From: Pycnopodia helianthoides
Lineage: Eukaryota; Echinodermata; Asteroidea; Forcipulatida; Asteriidae
Reading direction: 5' to 3'
DNA length: 64,000 nucleotides
Assembly: GCA_032158295.1 (NCBI GenBank)
Contig: CM063246.1
Span: 17,333,168 to 17,397,167, forward strand
In this document: positions 13,300 through 26,119 of the stretch, piece after piece
Layout of the letters: each line of letters opens with the position of its first letter
Position numbering within the stretch: position 1 is the first letter of the stretch
Position numbers and translations under genes: made by a program
Notes under the pieces: generated by a model
What the model was told of the DNA's origin: nothing
Seen by the model: the letters and a program-made list of their open reading frames with translations, nothing else
The model's database searches: none

Positions 13300-13690
13300 G
13301 AATAAAGGAGTGGCAATGAGGTCTTTAACAGCCCTTTAAAACCAGCAGGGTTGAAGCGCTGTGTGGCCCAGTCCTTTATCGTGCAGCCACGTCTCTGCAA
13401 GGTTTTAGACGACCATTTAAGACTGAGTCACTACTCTTTTATTCCCATTCATAAATACCCTTTTGGGGGAAAGCGTAAAAAATAAAGGTAAAGCTGTACT
13501 GTTGAACTTGTCTTTTTGTACAATTTCTCAATTCCTGTCCTCAGGCCACTTCACCAAGGATCAAATTGCATGCAACGCTCAATGGTTTCATGTACGCACA
13601 TTAACTAATAGATTTTACATTGAGTACCGTATGTTTTGATTGTGTTACGCGTTATTAGCATCCAAATACAGTTTTATGATCCAACAAGTA
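13300..13690 (+). mobile_element. MITE with 'aataaaagnnnggnnncgag' head, copy 1
   Basis: A foldback head (aataaaggagtggcaatgag...ttaagactgagtcactactc) with internal aaaaccagcagggtt / ctgcaaggtttta pairs, then a ~200-bp tail. The tail matches the element found in intron 9 of both duplicated genes (~28740-29090 and ~49500-49880). Confidence 0.65.
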
Positions 13691-14367
13691 AAGAGGCTTG
13701 GAGTTTCCCAGTTGTCCAGAGCATTAAATCATTTTGAAATCAGGTTTTTTGAATTTCAGCATATCTTGTACAATCTGTCAGGAATCCTAAATGTGTTTTT
13801 TTTCACAGTGCTGTAATATAGGAATTCCATCTCGTAAAATTAAACAGAAAGATACACAAATAAAGAGATTTCATTGTTTGTCAATTGTCACCTTTCACAT
13901 TAATGTTCACATTGATAGCCACCCGCTATCTAGTTCCTGGTTCATTGTATCCATTAGTTTACACATTAATAACTGGGTCAATAGTCTAGGTACAGGCGGG
14001 TTAACTAGTCCAATCCCCCCCTCAAGCTGAAAATGAAAATGAACAAGGAGCTGTTTTTTTAATGTGTTAATGAGTGCAGTTGCAATGCACAAACATTGTA
14101 TGTTGATTGTTAACAAAGTAAACTTGTTGTAAAATCATTTATTCAGCATTGGAGCATTGGCCATAATTTTGCCTCATACATTATCACTACTACTGCTGTC
14201 TTACATTGCACAATTTGGGTCCCTTTCCCTCGTTAACCATTGAGACGTATTATTGGATCAGAGTCAGACCAGCATTATACCAGCCTGTATATTGAGATAG
14301 TTGGTAAAATAGCAAACATCGAAACCCCCTTATGAGTAATTTGGTTGGTTAGAACAGAACTTGTGTG

Positions 14368-14761
14368 TTAAATGAACATTACAGAATTGGTTTTTGCTAA
14401 CAAAACAGTTGCTGGCAGTGTAAGCACTTTATGTAATTAACCATATACATAAACTGACAAACCTGTAGAAGTTTGAGATCGATCGGCCATCTGGGTCACG
14501 AGAAAATAGTGAAAAGCCGATTACACATTTGCATGAAATCATATAGATTCAACAAATGAATAAAACGCTCACTGAGCGATAAACTCCAATAGGAAAATTA
14601 GTTTATTCATTTCTCATCAAATATGGCATTTCAGACAGAAATATTTCAAGGGATGTTTTCTACCATCATCACCATTAAACTGAGTAAGTTTTATGTAAAT
14701 CCGTGATCAAAAAGTATATTTTACAAGTTTTTTTCTTACCAATTCTGTAATGTTCTTTTAA
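14368..14761 (+). mobile_element. TTAA-targeting MITE, family A, copy 2
   Basis: Bounded by TTAA on both sides, with aacattacagaattggt and its inverse at the ends. It is close to the copies at 1807 and 60517 over its full length. Confidence 0.85.
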
Positions 14762-15049
14762 GTTAAATAAAACTGTACATTCTTATCACTTCAAAAATAA
14801 ATCAAATGTTGTCACTATGTGTCTTATTATGTTTTCAAATTAATGTTCACTTTCTTAACAACACCTCTACTTGAACAGAGATGTTTGCTGGACTTTTGTA
14901 GTGCAGAGATCCTCCAGGATCCTCTGTCAATTTAGGTACACCATCATTGCCGCATGGTATTCAATCCCCAAACTGTAGTGGCTATGATTTGCAAGCCTGA
15001 TTTAATGCCAATCATAAGTAGTTTGGTACTAACATATTAGTCTTGCAAA

Positions 15050-17418
15050 ATCAAGGTAAGCTTGATGACAAAGTTAGTTCCCTATTCCTTGGTTGCTATT
15101 GCTAATATTTTGTGGACAAGCAAGCATGCACTGTGTCACAATCAAGGTAAGCTTGATGACAAAGTTAGTTCCCTATTCCTTGGTCGCCATTGCTACTATT
15201 TTGTGGACAAGCAAGTATACACTGTGTCATAATCAAGGTAAGCTTGATGAAAAAGTTAAATCCCTATTCCTTGGTTGCTGTTGCTAATATTTTGTGGACA
15301 AGCAAGCATGCACTGTGTCACAATCAAGGTAAGCTTGATGACAAAGTTAGTTCCCTATTCCTTGGTAGCTATTGCTAATATTTTGTGGACAAGCAAGCAT
15401 GCACTGTGTCACAATCAAGGTAAGCTTGATGACAAAGTTAGTTCCCTATTCCTTGGTAGCTATTGCTAATATTTTGTGGACAAGCAAGCATGCACTGTGT
15501 CACAATCAAGGTAAGCTTGATGACAAAGTTAGTTCCCTATTCCTTGGTAGCTATTGCTAATATTTTGTGGACAAGCAAGCATGCACTGTGTCACAATCAA
15601 GGTAAGCTTGATGACAAAGTTAGTTCCCTAATCCTTGGTAGCCATTGCTAATATTTTGTGGACAAGCAAGCATGCACTGTGTCACAATCAAGGTAAGCTT
15701 GATGACAAAGTTAGTTCCCTATTCCTTGGTAGCTATTGCTAATATTTTGTGGACAAGCAAGCATGCACTGTGTCACAATCAAGGTAAGCTTGATGACAAA
15801 GTTAGTTCCCTATTCCTTGGCAGCCATTGCTAATATTTTGTGGACAAGCAAGCATGCACTGTGTCACAATCAAGGTAAGCTTGATGACAAAGTTAGTTCC
15901 CTATTCCTTGGTAGCTATTGCTAATATTTTGTGGACAAGCAAGCATGCACTGTGTCACAATCAAGGTAAGCTTGATGACAAAGTTAGTTCCCTATTCCTT
16001 GGTAGCCATTGCTAATATTTTGTGGACAAGCAAGCATGCACTGTGTCACAATCAAGGTAAGCTTGATGACAAAGTTAGTTCCCTATTCCTTGGTAGCCAT
16101 TGCTAATATTTTGTGGACAAGCAAGCATGCACTGTGTCACAATCAAGGTAAGCTTGATGACAAAGTTAGTTCCCTATTCCTTGGTAGCTATTGCTAATAT
16201 TTTGTGGACAAGCAAGCATGCACTGTGTCACAATCAAGGTAAGCTTGATGACAAAGTTAGTTCCCTATTCCTTGGTCGCCATTGCTACTATTTTGTGGAC
16301 AAGCAAGTATACACTGTGTCATAATCAAGGTAAGCTTGATGAAAAAGTTAAATCCCTATTCCTTGGTTGCTGTTGCTAATATTTTGTGGACAAGCAAGCA
16401 TGCACTGTGTCACAATCAAGGTAAGCTTGATGACAAAGTTAGTTCCCTATTCCTTGGTAGCTATTGCTAATATTTTGTGGACAAGCAAGCATGCACTGTG
16501 TCACAATCAAGGTAAGCTTGATGACAAAGTTAGTTCCCTATTCCTTGGTAGCTATTGCTAATATTTTGTGGACAAGCAAGCATGCACTGTGTCACAATCA
16601 AGGTAAGCTTGATGACAAAGTTAGTTCCCTATTCCTTGGTAGCTATTGCTAATATTTTGTGGACAAGCAAGCATGCACTGTGTCACAATCAAGGTAAGCT
16701 TGATGACAAAGTTAGTTCCCTATTCCTTGGTAGCCATTGCTAATATTTTGTGGACAAGCAAGCATGCACTGTGTCACAATCAAGGTAAGCTTGATGACAA
16801 AGTTAGTTCCCTATTCCTTGGTAGCTATTGCTAATATTTTGTGGACAAGCAAGCATGCACTGTGTCACAATCAAGGTAAGCTTGATGACAAAGTTAGTTC
16901 CCTATTCCTTGGTAGCCATTGCTAATATTTTGTGGACAAGCAAGCATGCACTGTGTCACAATCAAGGTAAGCTTGATGACAAAGTTAGTTCCCTATTCCT
17001 TGGTAGCTATTGCTAATTTTGTGGGACAAGCAAGCATGCACTGTGTCACAATCAAGGTAAGCTTGATGACAAAGTTAGTTCCCTATTCCTTGGTAGCCAT
17101 TGCTAATATTTTGTGGACAAGCAAGCATGCACTGTGTCACAATCAAGGTAAGCTTGATGACAAAGTTAGTTCCCTATTCCTTGGTAGCCATTGCTAATAT
17201 TTTGTGGACAAGCAAGCATGCACTGTGTCACAATCAAGGTAAGCTTGATGACAAAGTTAGTTCCCTATTCCTTGGTAGCTATTGCTAATATTTTGTGGAC
17301 AAGCAAGCATGCACTGTGTCACAATCAAGGTAAGCTTGATGACAAAGTTAGTTCCCTATTCCTTGGTAGCCATTGCTTATACTTTGTGGACAAGCAAGCA
17401 TGCACTGTGTCACAATAC
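15050..17418 (+). repeat. 91-bp minisatellite, ~26 units
   Basis: Near-identical 91-bp units begin with aatcaaggtaagcttgatga. Because 91 is not a multiple of three, every unit opens the same staggered ~62-codon frame (CGQASMHCVTIK..), which explains the run of overlapping open frames; these are not genes. Variant unit pairs (ctactattttgtgg, tatacactgtgtcata, gaaaaagttaaatcc) occur at ~15185-15290 and again at ~16277-16382, exactly 1,092 bp = 12 units apart, so the array carries a higher-order duplication. One 90-bp unit is near 17010. Confidence 0.95.
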
Positions 17419-20400
17419 TTTTGTGGAGGTTTGGCTAAATGAGAATGGGAACTAACTGTCTGTATACTGTCACCCTGCGCCCATAACCTCCGGTCAACAT
17501 CACAAATTGGGCGAATGAAATCAAGTTATTATAATATTACCCAAAGGTAGTACGTTTAAATAAAAAACAACAACTACAAACAAACAAATAAACAAACCAC
17601 GAACTGCAAAATCTATTGCACATTTTTCTAAAAATGGGATAGCTTCAATTATGTGTTTCAATATGATTTCCCCTTAATCAATTATTTATCAATGATGGAG
17701 CATTTGTGCATACGTGAAAAAAGTCACAATTCGCGGTCACACGTAGGCCTACAATGCAAATGATGTGATGTTTGGTCTGATTGTTTTATTATACCTATTT
17801 AAAAAAAACTGTGCTCGCTATTAAAAAAAAACCAGAACCATGAAAATGGGAGTGTATGGGCGCCGCTTGTCACCGAATTCTGAGCTTACGATGCCCTGTA
17901 AATCGAGTGGTTATAGACGTATGGGCCGTAAGCTCAAAATTCCTCAGCAGTTCCATAAAATTTGGCTACGATGTTTGGGAAAAACTCTCAAGTTCAAAAG
18001 CATGTGGAACAATTGTAAGAGTCAGATACTAAAAAAAATATATATATATATATATTATTTTATGGGCGGAGAGCGATATATTATATTATTGTATTCGTCT
18101 AGGCCTACATCGTGTTCCATTCAGGTGCCGCATAAAATGAGCGAAGCTTGTTGCCAGTCTATGGTATAATCTCCGATTGCAATTGACGTGTTATACGATG
18201 ATCTGTTGACAGCCACCAAAATGACAGCGATAACTAGTGGCAGTAAAACCCTTTGAAATGTAAATAAAGGTTTCGAGTGCCATTCATTGTGTATCCATGG
18301 ACCCTACGTGGTCCTTTTGTTGTAGTGGCTAGACAACAATATAAAAAAAGCATGGGGCTACTCCACACGACACTGTACCATCGTACCAATGTGTAACTGT
18401 TCATCGATAGACGTATAGACCAGATAATTTAATCCGCCAGTGCGAAATCATAAAACCCTCCGCTTGATGTTGATAAACTTTGTTTTTGACTGTCGTCATG
18501 CGGCAATAATAGCCTCAAAGGGAGAAAGGTTGGGTTGGAGAATGGGGTTCAACCATGGCCCACAACTCGGCTACTGCTGATAATGGTCTGATTGATGACA
18601 TTAACTTCGACCTGACGCGGAAGTGTGCTATAATTTGCTTCTTTCATCTGCGTAGACGAAATTGAAACCCCACTTGCATGAGAGCACGTCTGAACCATGG
18701 TGAGTAGTCAATCCTTTCCTTTATTAAAAATATTGCCTCAAATAAATGAGGCTTAATATAAGTATCAATTTATGCCTAAATTGTCATTCTTTTAGCAGTC
18801 TGTACAAGCTGAAACGATAGGCATAGTGAATTATTTCTCTGTGTTGATACAAACGATTGCTGGCTTAAAAACTTAACACGAGTGCATATGACAATTTTAG
18901 TCCATAGTATACTTTTTGAAATTATATTAACGTCAATTATAATTAATCACAAAGCTTTAACCGAAATTTCAATGTAAGTTTTGTGGACACTAATTGCCTA
19001 ATCATTGCTGATACTTGGCATCCTATGGCATATGGTCACTACGGAGACTTCCCCTACGATGCACTGAGTATTTAGGACATTACGGTTAATCGGTCCGTTT
19101 TAAAACGTAATTATTATCTTAACTCCAAACCATTATTCGTGCATGTACAAATGCAAGAGGTTTCCTTTTACTGTGTGTGAATGAAAACAATAGTGTAGAA
19201 CTATGTCTCCATCAGGGAGTTTGTTAATAATCTGATTTTGAATATGTAAAACATCATTAACTTTGGCTCTCTGCATTCCCGTCCTGGAAGCTGCACACGC
19301 TATCAATGTTCACTCTAAATTTTATGAAAAGCTTTGATTTTTGATATTGACTTATATTAGGTGGAAGTTTTAATAGAGCACTGTATACCTCCAAATAACA
19401 AATTGTATAGTCACTGTGGGCCTACTGCTCTTCAGGAAAACGCTCAACTCTCTGGTGCAAATTAGGCAGTCATTAAAACGATTAAATTATGTATTAACAG
19501 CTACAATTATTCATTGATAGATAATTGTATAAAGTTCATGCTGGAAATTATTAGCTTTTTATTAATTATTTTGTAGATAATTCTATTGGGATATCAGTCA
19601 TTGTCAAGGTATTCCACCGACGGGCAGCCTTATACAAACATAACCTTATGACCTAGGGTGTTCACACCTTATACATTGATTAGGCGGTCATTTATTTTCC
19701 TATCATGTTTAATCAACGGCATCAAATTCATAATGGCATTGGGCCTTCAGCCCGAGATAAAATACTGTTTCTAAAGGCTGGTGATAATAATTGTTAATAA
19801 TTGATTTGGCTAGAAAAGCCCCAATTTCAGTGTGAATCGCGCAGTGCCATGCAGATTTTGTCCAGAAAACACCCTAGCTGTACGTTCAATAAAATTGGGT
19901 AAAGTGAAACAAGGATAGTTTCTTTCGAATAATCAATAACTCATGTATATCTTACGATGCAGTAATAAACAGCCAGTTTGGCTTGTACAGAACAAACGTC
20001 TCGTCGATTTTGTCTTGATATCGATTGATTTGTTGTATCCCCCGCGGCGAAAATGTGTGGCAATGAAAGACATGCTCGTTCAATGAGAGTTGGATTCATG
20101 CTGGGATTTAGATTCATTTTATCTTTTACCGGGCTGTTTCTTTGTTGTTTTTCTTGTTCCGTTACTATTATTATCATTTCATTGCGATCCCGTTCAGGCT
20201 GAGATGTTTTTGTACATCAGGCAAGCTGAGTTCTCCTTAATTGTTGTTGCCACCGCAGATCATCTTTATTTCTTGACGTTATTTCTTGTCCATTCTTTTC
20301 TTTTCTTTTCTTTTCTCAGTATACGGTGTTGTGCAGTAGTAACACAATAGTTTGCTGGTGGGTACTACCGTACTGGGTAATATGGAGTATGGTGGGTCTG

Positions 20401-20892
20401 CTATTTAGAACAGTGTACGAGTCTCCTTCTCTTATTCAGCTACCGGTACACTGTTCGAAAGGTCGAGACCGTTTCTCAATTTCGGTTCTAATTTTCAGAA
20501 CCACAATGCCTTAGAAGAGAGATTTTACCCCCATGGTTGTCACATTGTTGTCACCCTCCATCTATTACCTTATTGTACCTAACCAAGCAAAGCTTCAAAC
20601 CTTATTGATGTTGTTCAACCTCCCCATATCCTTTGTTTATCCTTTGTCTTTCTACACTTCCCAGTTGACGCTCATTTCGATTTAATTGCCCCAGTATTTT
20701 CGATTTAATTGCCACGGTATTTTTGATATTCTATGCAGTTTAAACACAAGGGGACTGGACTGTTTTTATTATCCTTTGTGATATATTCACCCATTTCCGA
20801 TGAATTGTGATTTTCTCTAGGTTTTTGAAGAAGCTGATCATGCCCTTGTTGTAGGGTAACATCGTTTTCTGCACCCTCCAGCAGTCACAAGA
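17419..20892. other. Intergenic DNA and probable 5' region of the ANKUB1-like gene
   Basis: No protein-coding exon is supported. At 18540-18695 a more GC-rich block ends in ...gaaccatg followed by a good donor (gtgagt), and could be a non-coding first exon of the gene at 20893; the 36-codon frame from 18555 would then be an upstream ORF. There is a short (TA)n run at ~18040 and a tttct run at ~20295. Confidence 0.4.
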
Positions 20893-23800
20893 ATGGCCCA
20901 CGTAGGGGTTCGAGATGCCACTGGCCGCTTCACTGAGACATTCGAGATATTTGCCAAGCTCCCGGGCCCGGGGTCGCTCACCTCAATCAACGTACGTCAC
21001 ACCACCACCGTGGCAGAGCTCAAGTCCCTGATTGAACTAGTGTGTGGCATCCCCTCTGACTTGCAACTTCTGTCGTATCGTCACCACTCCGTACTCACTG
21101 ACGGTGATAACTTGGGCAGGCTGTGTGTCCTACCGGGGGCGCGCCTACCCGTAAAAGTCACGTATGGATTCGATGGGTTGGTAGATGCTGCACTGAGAGG
21201 CGATTTGAAGGAGGTGTTGAGAAAAGTTGCAATGACGATGGAGGTTGGTGGGATGTCAAGGAGGCGGTTTGTTGCGATGTTTATCGCTGCACACAAAGGC
21301 TTCCACTACCTGGTTGATAGGTGAGGGGGTTTTCTGAAATATTTCATTATTTACATCTCACACTAACGGGAAATGACCCTTGGCCACCAAAAACTGCCAT
21401 TTAAACAACTTGATTGTTAATGTCTGTTGACATTTTCACAAATCCCCAGAGCTGCAGCATACTTCAATTAAAATAGTCATAGGCTTAATGAGGTGAGGCT
21501 TGTTTTACGCAATTAGGCCATATAGGCCTATTCCCTGTCATTGTTCGATAACTTCCAGAATACCAGTTTGGTATTTTCACTGTTTAGTGATAATCATTTT
21601 CAACGATCATGACATGATGTGAAATAAACATTAAACATAAATGTCTTATCTTCCCCAATGCTTTTTTCAGAATGCTGTGTGATGGTGCTCTTCCGAATTG
21701 CCAAACCCCATCCGGCAGGACAGCCCTGCACGTTGCCTGTGCCATGGGTAACAGTGGATGTATTGACAGCCTCCTGCAACACGGTGCGTTGCTAGACATC
21801 AAAGACGCCTCCAATCAGACCCCTGCCGACACTGCCGCCTCCTGCGGGCAGCAGGGAGCACAGCGACGGGTCGTGCTCTATGCCAGGATCCTTGCCAACA
21901 AGGCCACCAAGGAAAAAACATGCACTTGGTCCACGTCTCCGAGATTCCCAAAGTCCAAACTTGGGAGTAGCGTAGCGCCCACCATATCCCTGAAGGACCT
22001 GGCGATCACGCCAGGTCCCGAACTCATGATAACAGCGTGGAAGGGTCGAGAACATCATCATCATTACTTCGAGAGGACCAGGAGGCCGCTGTCTTCAAAA
22101 TCGGCTCGCAGTTCTTTATTTCAGAATGACAGTGCTATGTCAAGCACCGAGAGCTGGGATTCTCTCCGAGATTTTGCTGGCAGTCAACACCAAGCACCAT
22201 CCAAGACAGAGGTATGCCGTGGTGTGCATTGAGACAATTGTATTTTATATCTGATTGAAAGCTTAATACAATAAATTTTGTTTTTTTTCCTGTGGAACAT
22301 TACCCTAATCGAATGTTAGTGCAAAAGTTTGGTTTGTTAATTTATTTAAAGTGTACGCAGAGCAGATAATACTTAGTATTCATAATGAAAGCAGAAGATT
22401 TCTGTTTACAGAGCAGCACCCGGTGACAGAATTTTTTTTCTATAACCACTGCTTGCTGTATAAAGCAAGGGGTAAGCAGTTGAGTCAAGCAACAACACAT
22501 TTTCATTTTAAACGCACACAGGAGCCATAAATTTTCTCGAGTGTTCAGTTCACTTATGGTTTTACGCACATTTTCCTGCTGTGTTTAGCACTCATTATTG
22601 CTCACTAATCTGATCTGATATTACATTTTGACTATTCAAAACAGGGTTCTTCTCCACATGGAAACAAGATAACGGCCGATAGAGAGTCGATGGCACGCTC
22701 AGTTCATCTCCACGAGCGTCCCGGTTCGGCTCTCTCATCAACAGCTGGCCGTAGACCCCAAAGCGCCTCCCCCAAATCAGTCAAGTTTGCTCCCAACGAA
22801 TCACAGAGACCGACTCCAAACATGGACAAGTATTCCAGCAATAACACCTTCCGGAATAATGTACCAGCACCGTCAGATTCATATAGGTTAGTCACTGAAG
22901 TGAGATTTAATACAATCCTTTATAGAAAAATATGTCGATCACGCTGTTGAATAATAACTTTTAATCTATCATATCTTTACTTTGTTTTAACCCTATGTTT
23001 TCATCTCTCAAAGGTTACCTGCACAAATGCCGGTTATTAGTCATCCATCATGGGATTCAGGAGAACAGACTGATGCTACAAAAAGTTGTCTTCGTAAAGT
23101 CCACACAAATGAGATTGAAAAGAGCAACTCGGGGCACAATCTGAGAACTTCTGAAACCAGAAATGTCAACGGACAAGTTCTTAGAATTGATCATGGAAAC
23201 GGAAATAAGGCCAATGATTCGTCATCAAACAGCAGTGACCAGTCCTCGGAACAGTTAGACTTAAGAGAAATAAATGACATGAGAATCGACTATCTGAACG
23301 ATAAGCTCCGACATGTAATCGATTTACCTGTAAAACACCCTCAACGCTTGCACTTTATGAAGGAAGAGGAAAACAAACTCAGTGGATCTCCATCCCCGTA
23401 TAAGGTTTCAAGAAGGAAACCAACTCCCGAAGAAAACGAACAAGCTTTCAACGACTGGCTTGCCTCAAAGTCACAGGACGCTCGAGATCGGAAGCTAGTC
23501 AACAAGGTTCACAGAATGCTGAATGATGCATTCGGTAAGAAAGATGAAACTTTGGTGGTCGATTACGATGACCAGGTCCAGATAAAAACTCCGCTTACGT
23601 TTGAAGCTTGGGCTGACAAGAAATCCAGCCAGGAGAGACTTCGCGCCGACAGGCTGGCAGCTGAGTCGGTTAAACAAGACCAAGATGTGGAAAAGAAAGC
23701 TGCGACAAGACTGGACGGTGGTAAATCGGTTGAAACCTGGCTAGCCGAGAAAGTCGAAAAACAAAAGCAGGAGAGGCAAGCTGCAAAGCAAAATGAGAAT

Positions 23801-24052
23801 GAGAAGCAACGTGCCAAAGCCAAGCACGAAATAGCAGCGCAGGACGTCTTTAAGAAGTGGTGCATGCAGAAACAATGGGAGGAGCTCCAGATGCTGAAGG
23901 AGGAGAAACCACGTGGTGGTACGAAGAGGCGTCCTAAATCAGGGGCCACTAAAAGGAAGACATTTAGTGCTCATCACCTGACTTCGACAAGGCGAGCACG
24001 GTCACACTCTGCACCACCTCGCCGGCAACGGGTCGGGATCACACCACCATGA
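20893..24052 (+). CDS. ANKUB1: ANKUB1-like: ubiquitin-like + ankyrin protein with coiled-coil tail
   Basis: Four exons in phase: 20893-21320, 21671-22211, 22645-22886, 23014-24052 (TGA), giving 749 residues. Residues ~15-94 form a ubiquitin-like domain (..VRHTTTVAELKSLIELVCGI, then DLQLLSYRHHSVLTDGDNL). Residues ~95-205 hold about three ankyrin repeats, clearest in GRTALHVACAMGNSGCIDSL. This order matches ankyrin repeat and ubiquitin domain-containing 1. Residues ~230-480 are Ser/Pro-rich and probably disordered. The tail (~540-720) is highly charged and helical, with four spaced motifs FNDW (549), FEAW (600), VETW (643) and FKKW (683), a pattern I associate with CCDC34/CCDC181/MAP9-like microtubule or axonemal coiled-coil proteins. 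The C-terminus is Arg/Lys-rich. The start is the first ATG of the open frame. Function in cilia is inference. The protein is longer than I recall for the vertebrate one (~500 residues). Confidence 0.8.
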
Positions 24053-25989
24053 TGATATCATTGTAAAATGTACGTTAACAAGTTACCGATTTAGTTGCAA
24101 TTTGACATGACGAATTGATTCTTGTCGTTCAGCACGCTGTGTACCGAACACATGGTTATTTCTCTCCCATCTTTGGATGGACACAATCTGAGAATGGGCC
24201 AAGAGAGGGAGCTGCGCCGTTGGGGGTATCGTGTGATAAAATTAATTTTACCTTTTAGATAAGCACCCCTATACTTTGGTATGATTAAATTCATAGCACA
24301 TCTTGACATGTCTTAAAAAATACCGTATAATTATTACAAAGGCAGTGAAATCCCATCTTTGTGCTTAAACGTACAATTTGAATCTACTCATTGTGTTTGT
24401 GGTTTTGAGCATGGTAGGCAAATTTCATATTTGTTTTCTCGAGGCAGAAAATGTTTTTAATTGTTTCTTGTGAATACAGAGCAGAGCAATGTTATATTTA
24501 ATTTGGCTGTGGGGACTCAACCACATAAATATTTCCATGAATTAGAAAAATCTCCCTTTTTTAACGAAGCATTTTCTTAGTTGTGTTGATGTGTTTCAAG
24601 AAAACAGCTCTCAAACCCCACTTTTATTAGAAATGAGAAAGCAGTAATTTTTTTATTTCTATACCGAAACAAGAACGAATTATCCGAATTGTGTAACATA
24701 CAAAAATGTCGGCGTTTCTACTCATTAAAACCAAGGGAAAAGGCGCGATGTTCCCTCATTTCCCCTCAAGAAAACCAGGCACCCCCAATAAAAAAACACT
24801 TCCTAAACAACCAAACAAAACAACAACAACCAACCAACCAAAAATATGTTTTTCTTTAGAGGTAGGGTCATACTTTGGTAATGACCCCGAAAAGAAACGA
24901 GTGTGTAAAATTTATCCCAAAGCATAATTGTTATAAAGAGTAATGGTATAAGCATCCTGCAAAATCGTTTCGTCTGAAGTGCCCCCCCCCCCGTTGATTA
25001 GAAATCAATAAAAGTATGTCGAAAAATGTGACTCCAAATATTGGCTGCGAGCGACTTTGGGAAATTTCCTTGGTGTCCGTTTGAATGCTGCCCTCAATAC
25101 GGCCAGAGATGCCGTCACTTCCGGCAATTCGACGTTCTAGAGAAAAATACCGTGACAAGTGTTTGTTTGCTGTTTTATCAACAAGTCAGCACATGTATTC
25201 AACTGAAACTTTCACAGGTGACTTTTAGAGGACTTGTAATTGTATCTTTCTTGGTTGATAAAAACCAAACGATGGCCTTACTTTTATTTTGGTAATCGTT
25301 ACTCTTGTAAGCAGCTCTATACTGAAATTTGTTTATGTCTGTTATTAGTTTTTCAGTGCTTTCAGTGCTTCCCTTCCAGGGGTTAGTGACGAGAGGTATC
25401 AATACGGCGCTCTGCCCATGGTAGCGAGGTTGGCTTAAAGGGTAGGCATGATGGAACGGCGGCGTGTCGTGGTCGAGTGGTTTAGTGCATCGGACTGAAG
25501 TTCTGGTGCCGAGTCATTAGGGTGTTGGTTTGAATCCTGGTTATGACTATGAGTGACACTTGTGACTTGAGCAAGACGACCTTGAGCAAGACACTTAAGT
25601 ATAACTGCTTCTCATCACCCAGGGGTAAAATGGGTATCTGTGAGGGCAGAGATTGTTCTTGTGATTGATTTAGCTTGGTGAGCTACATACTTAGCATCAC
25701 AGGCTGTATACTCTCCAGGGAGCTGAGATGGTTTAAGGAATGAAATAAATGGCCCAGTGACCAGGGTTAATAATGTTCGCAGTGCAATGTTTCATTCCTT
25801 GGAAATGCGATACTATTTATGCGAAAGAGCCGATATTATTTATTATCATTATATATTTGCAGTAATTGACTTTGAATGATTAACTTCAATAAAGCACAAA
25901 AGCTAACAAGCTGGCATCGTAATTAATTTTCAGGGTGTTATTTCAAGAATGCATGAATCGAGCATACATTTTTTCAATAGGAGATGAAA
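24053..25989. other. ANKUB1-like 3' UTR and intergenic DNA
   Basis: Non-coding, AT-rich, with a C9-10 homopolymer near 24984. 24860-25300 resembles decayed MITE sequence (tactttggtaatgacc.. and ..tttcacaggtgactttta). A SINE lies at 25455-25760. Confidence 0.5.
25455..25760 (+). repeat. tRNA-headed SINE, copy 1
   Basis: The tRNA-Leu/Ser-like head has an A box gtggtcgagtggttt and a B box ggtttgaatcc, followed by a body (gcaagacacttaagtataac, ttctcatcacccaggggtaa, gggtatctgtgagggcagag). A second copy of the body is at 56760-56905, and another related head is at 53015-53170. Confidence 0.75.
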
Positions 25990-26119
25990 GAAAGGGTCAC
26001 TAGACAAAACAAGTTAAAACAAACTGCATAATGTATTTGGTACATAGTATTTTTTTATTTACAACAAACATGATTAGGTTTTTGAATAATGGCAGTGAAT
26101 CCTACCATGAACAGAACTT

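Larger units (their letters stand above)
12128..15049. other. MARCHF6 3' UTR and intergenic DNA
   Basis: No coding exon is recognised. The segment after the MARCHF6 stop should hold its 3' UTR, but no poly(A) site can be chosen with confidence (an aataaa is at ~13302). Transposon pieces at 13300-13690 and 14368-14761 account for much of it. Confidence 0.5.

Noticed and set aside
15050..17418. CRISPR array
   Set aside because: Units are contiguous 91-bp tandem copies without unique spacers, in a eukaryotic genome.
15093..17442. More than twenty overlapping ~62-codon open frames (CGQASMHCVTIK..)
   Set aside because: They are the same 91-bp satellite unit read in successive frames; there is no evidence of a gene.
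19941..20514. Hydrophobic open frames upstream of the ANKUB1-like gene
   Set aside because: Low-complexity T-rich sequence explains the hydrophobicity, and no splice or family evidence was seen.
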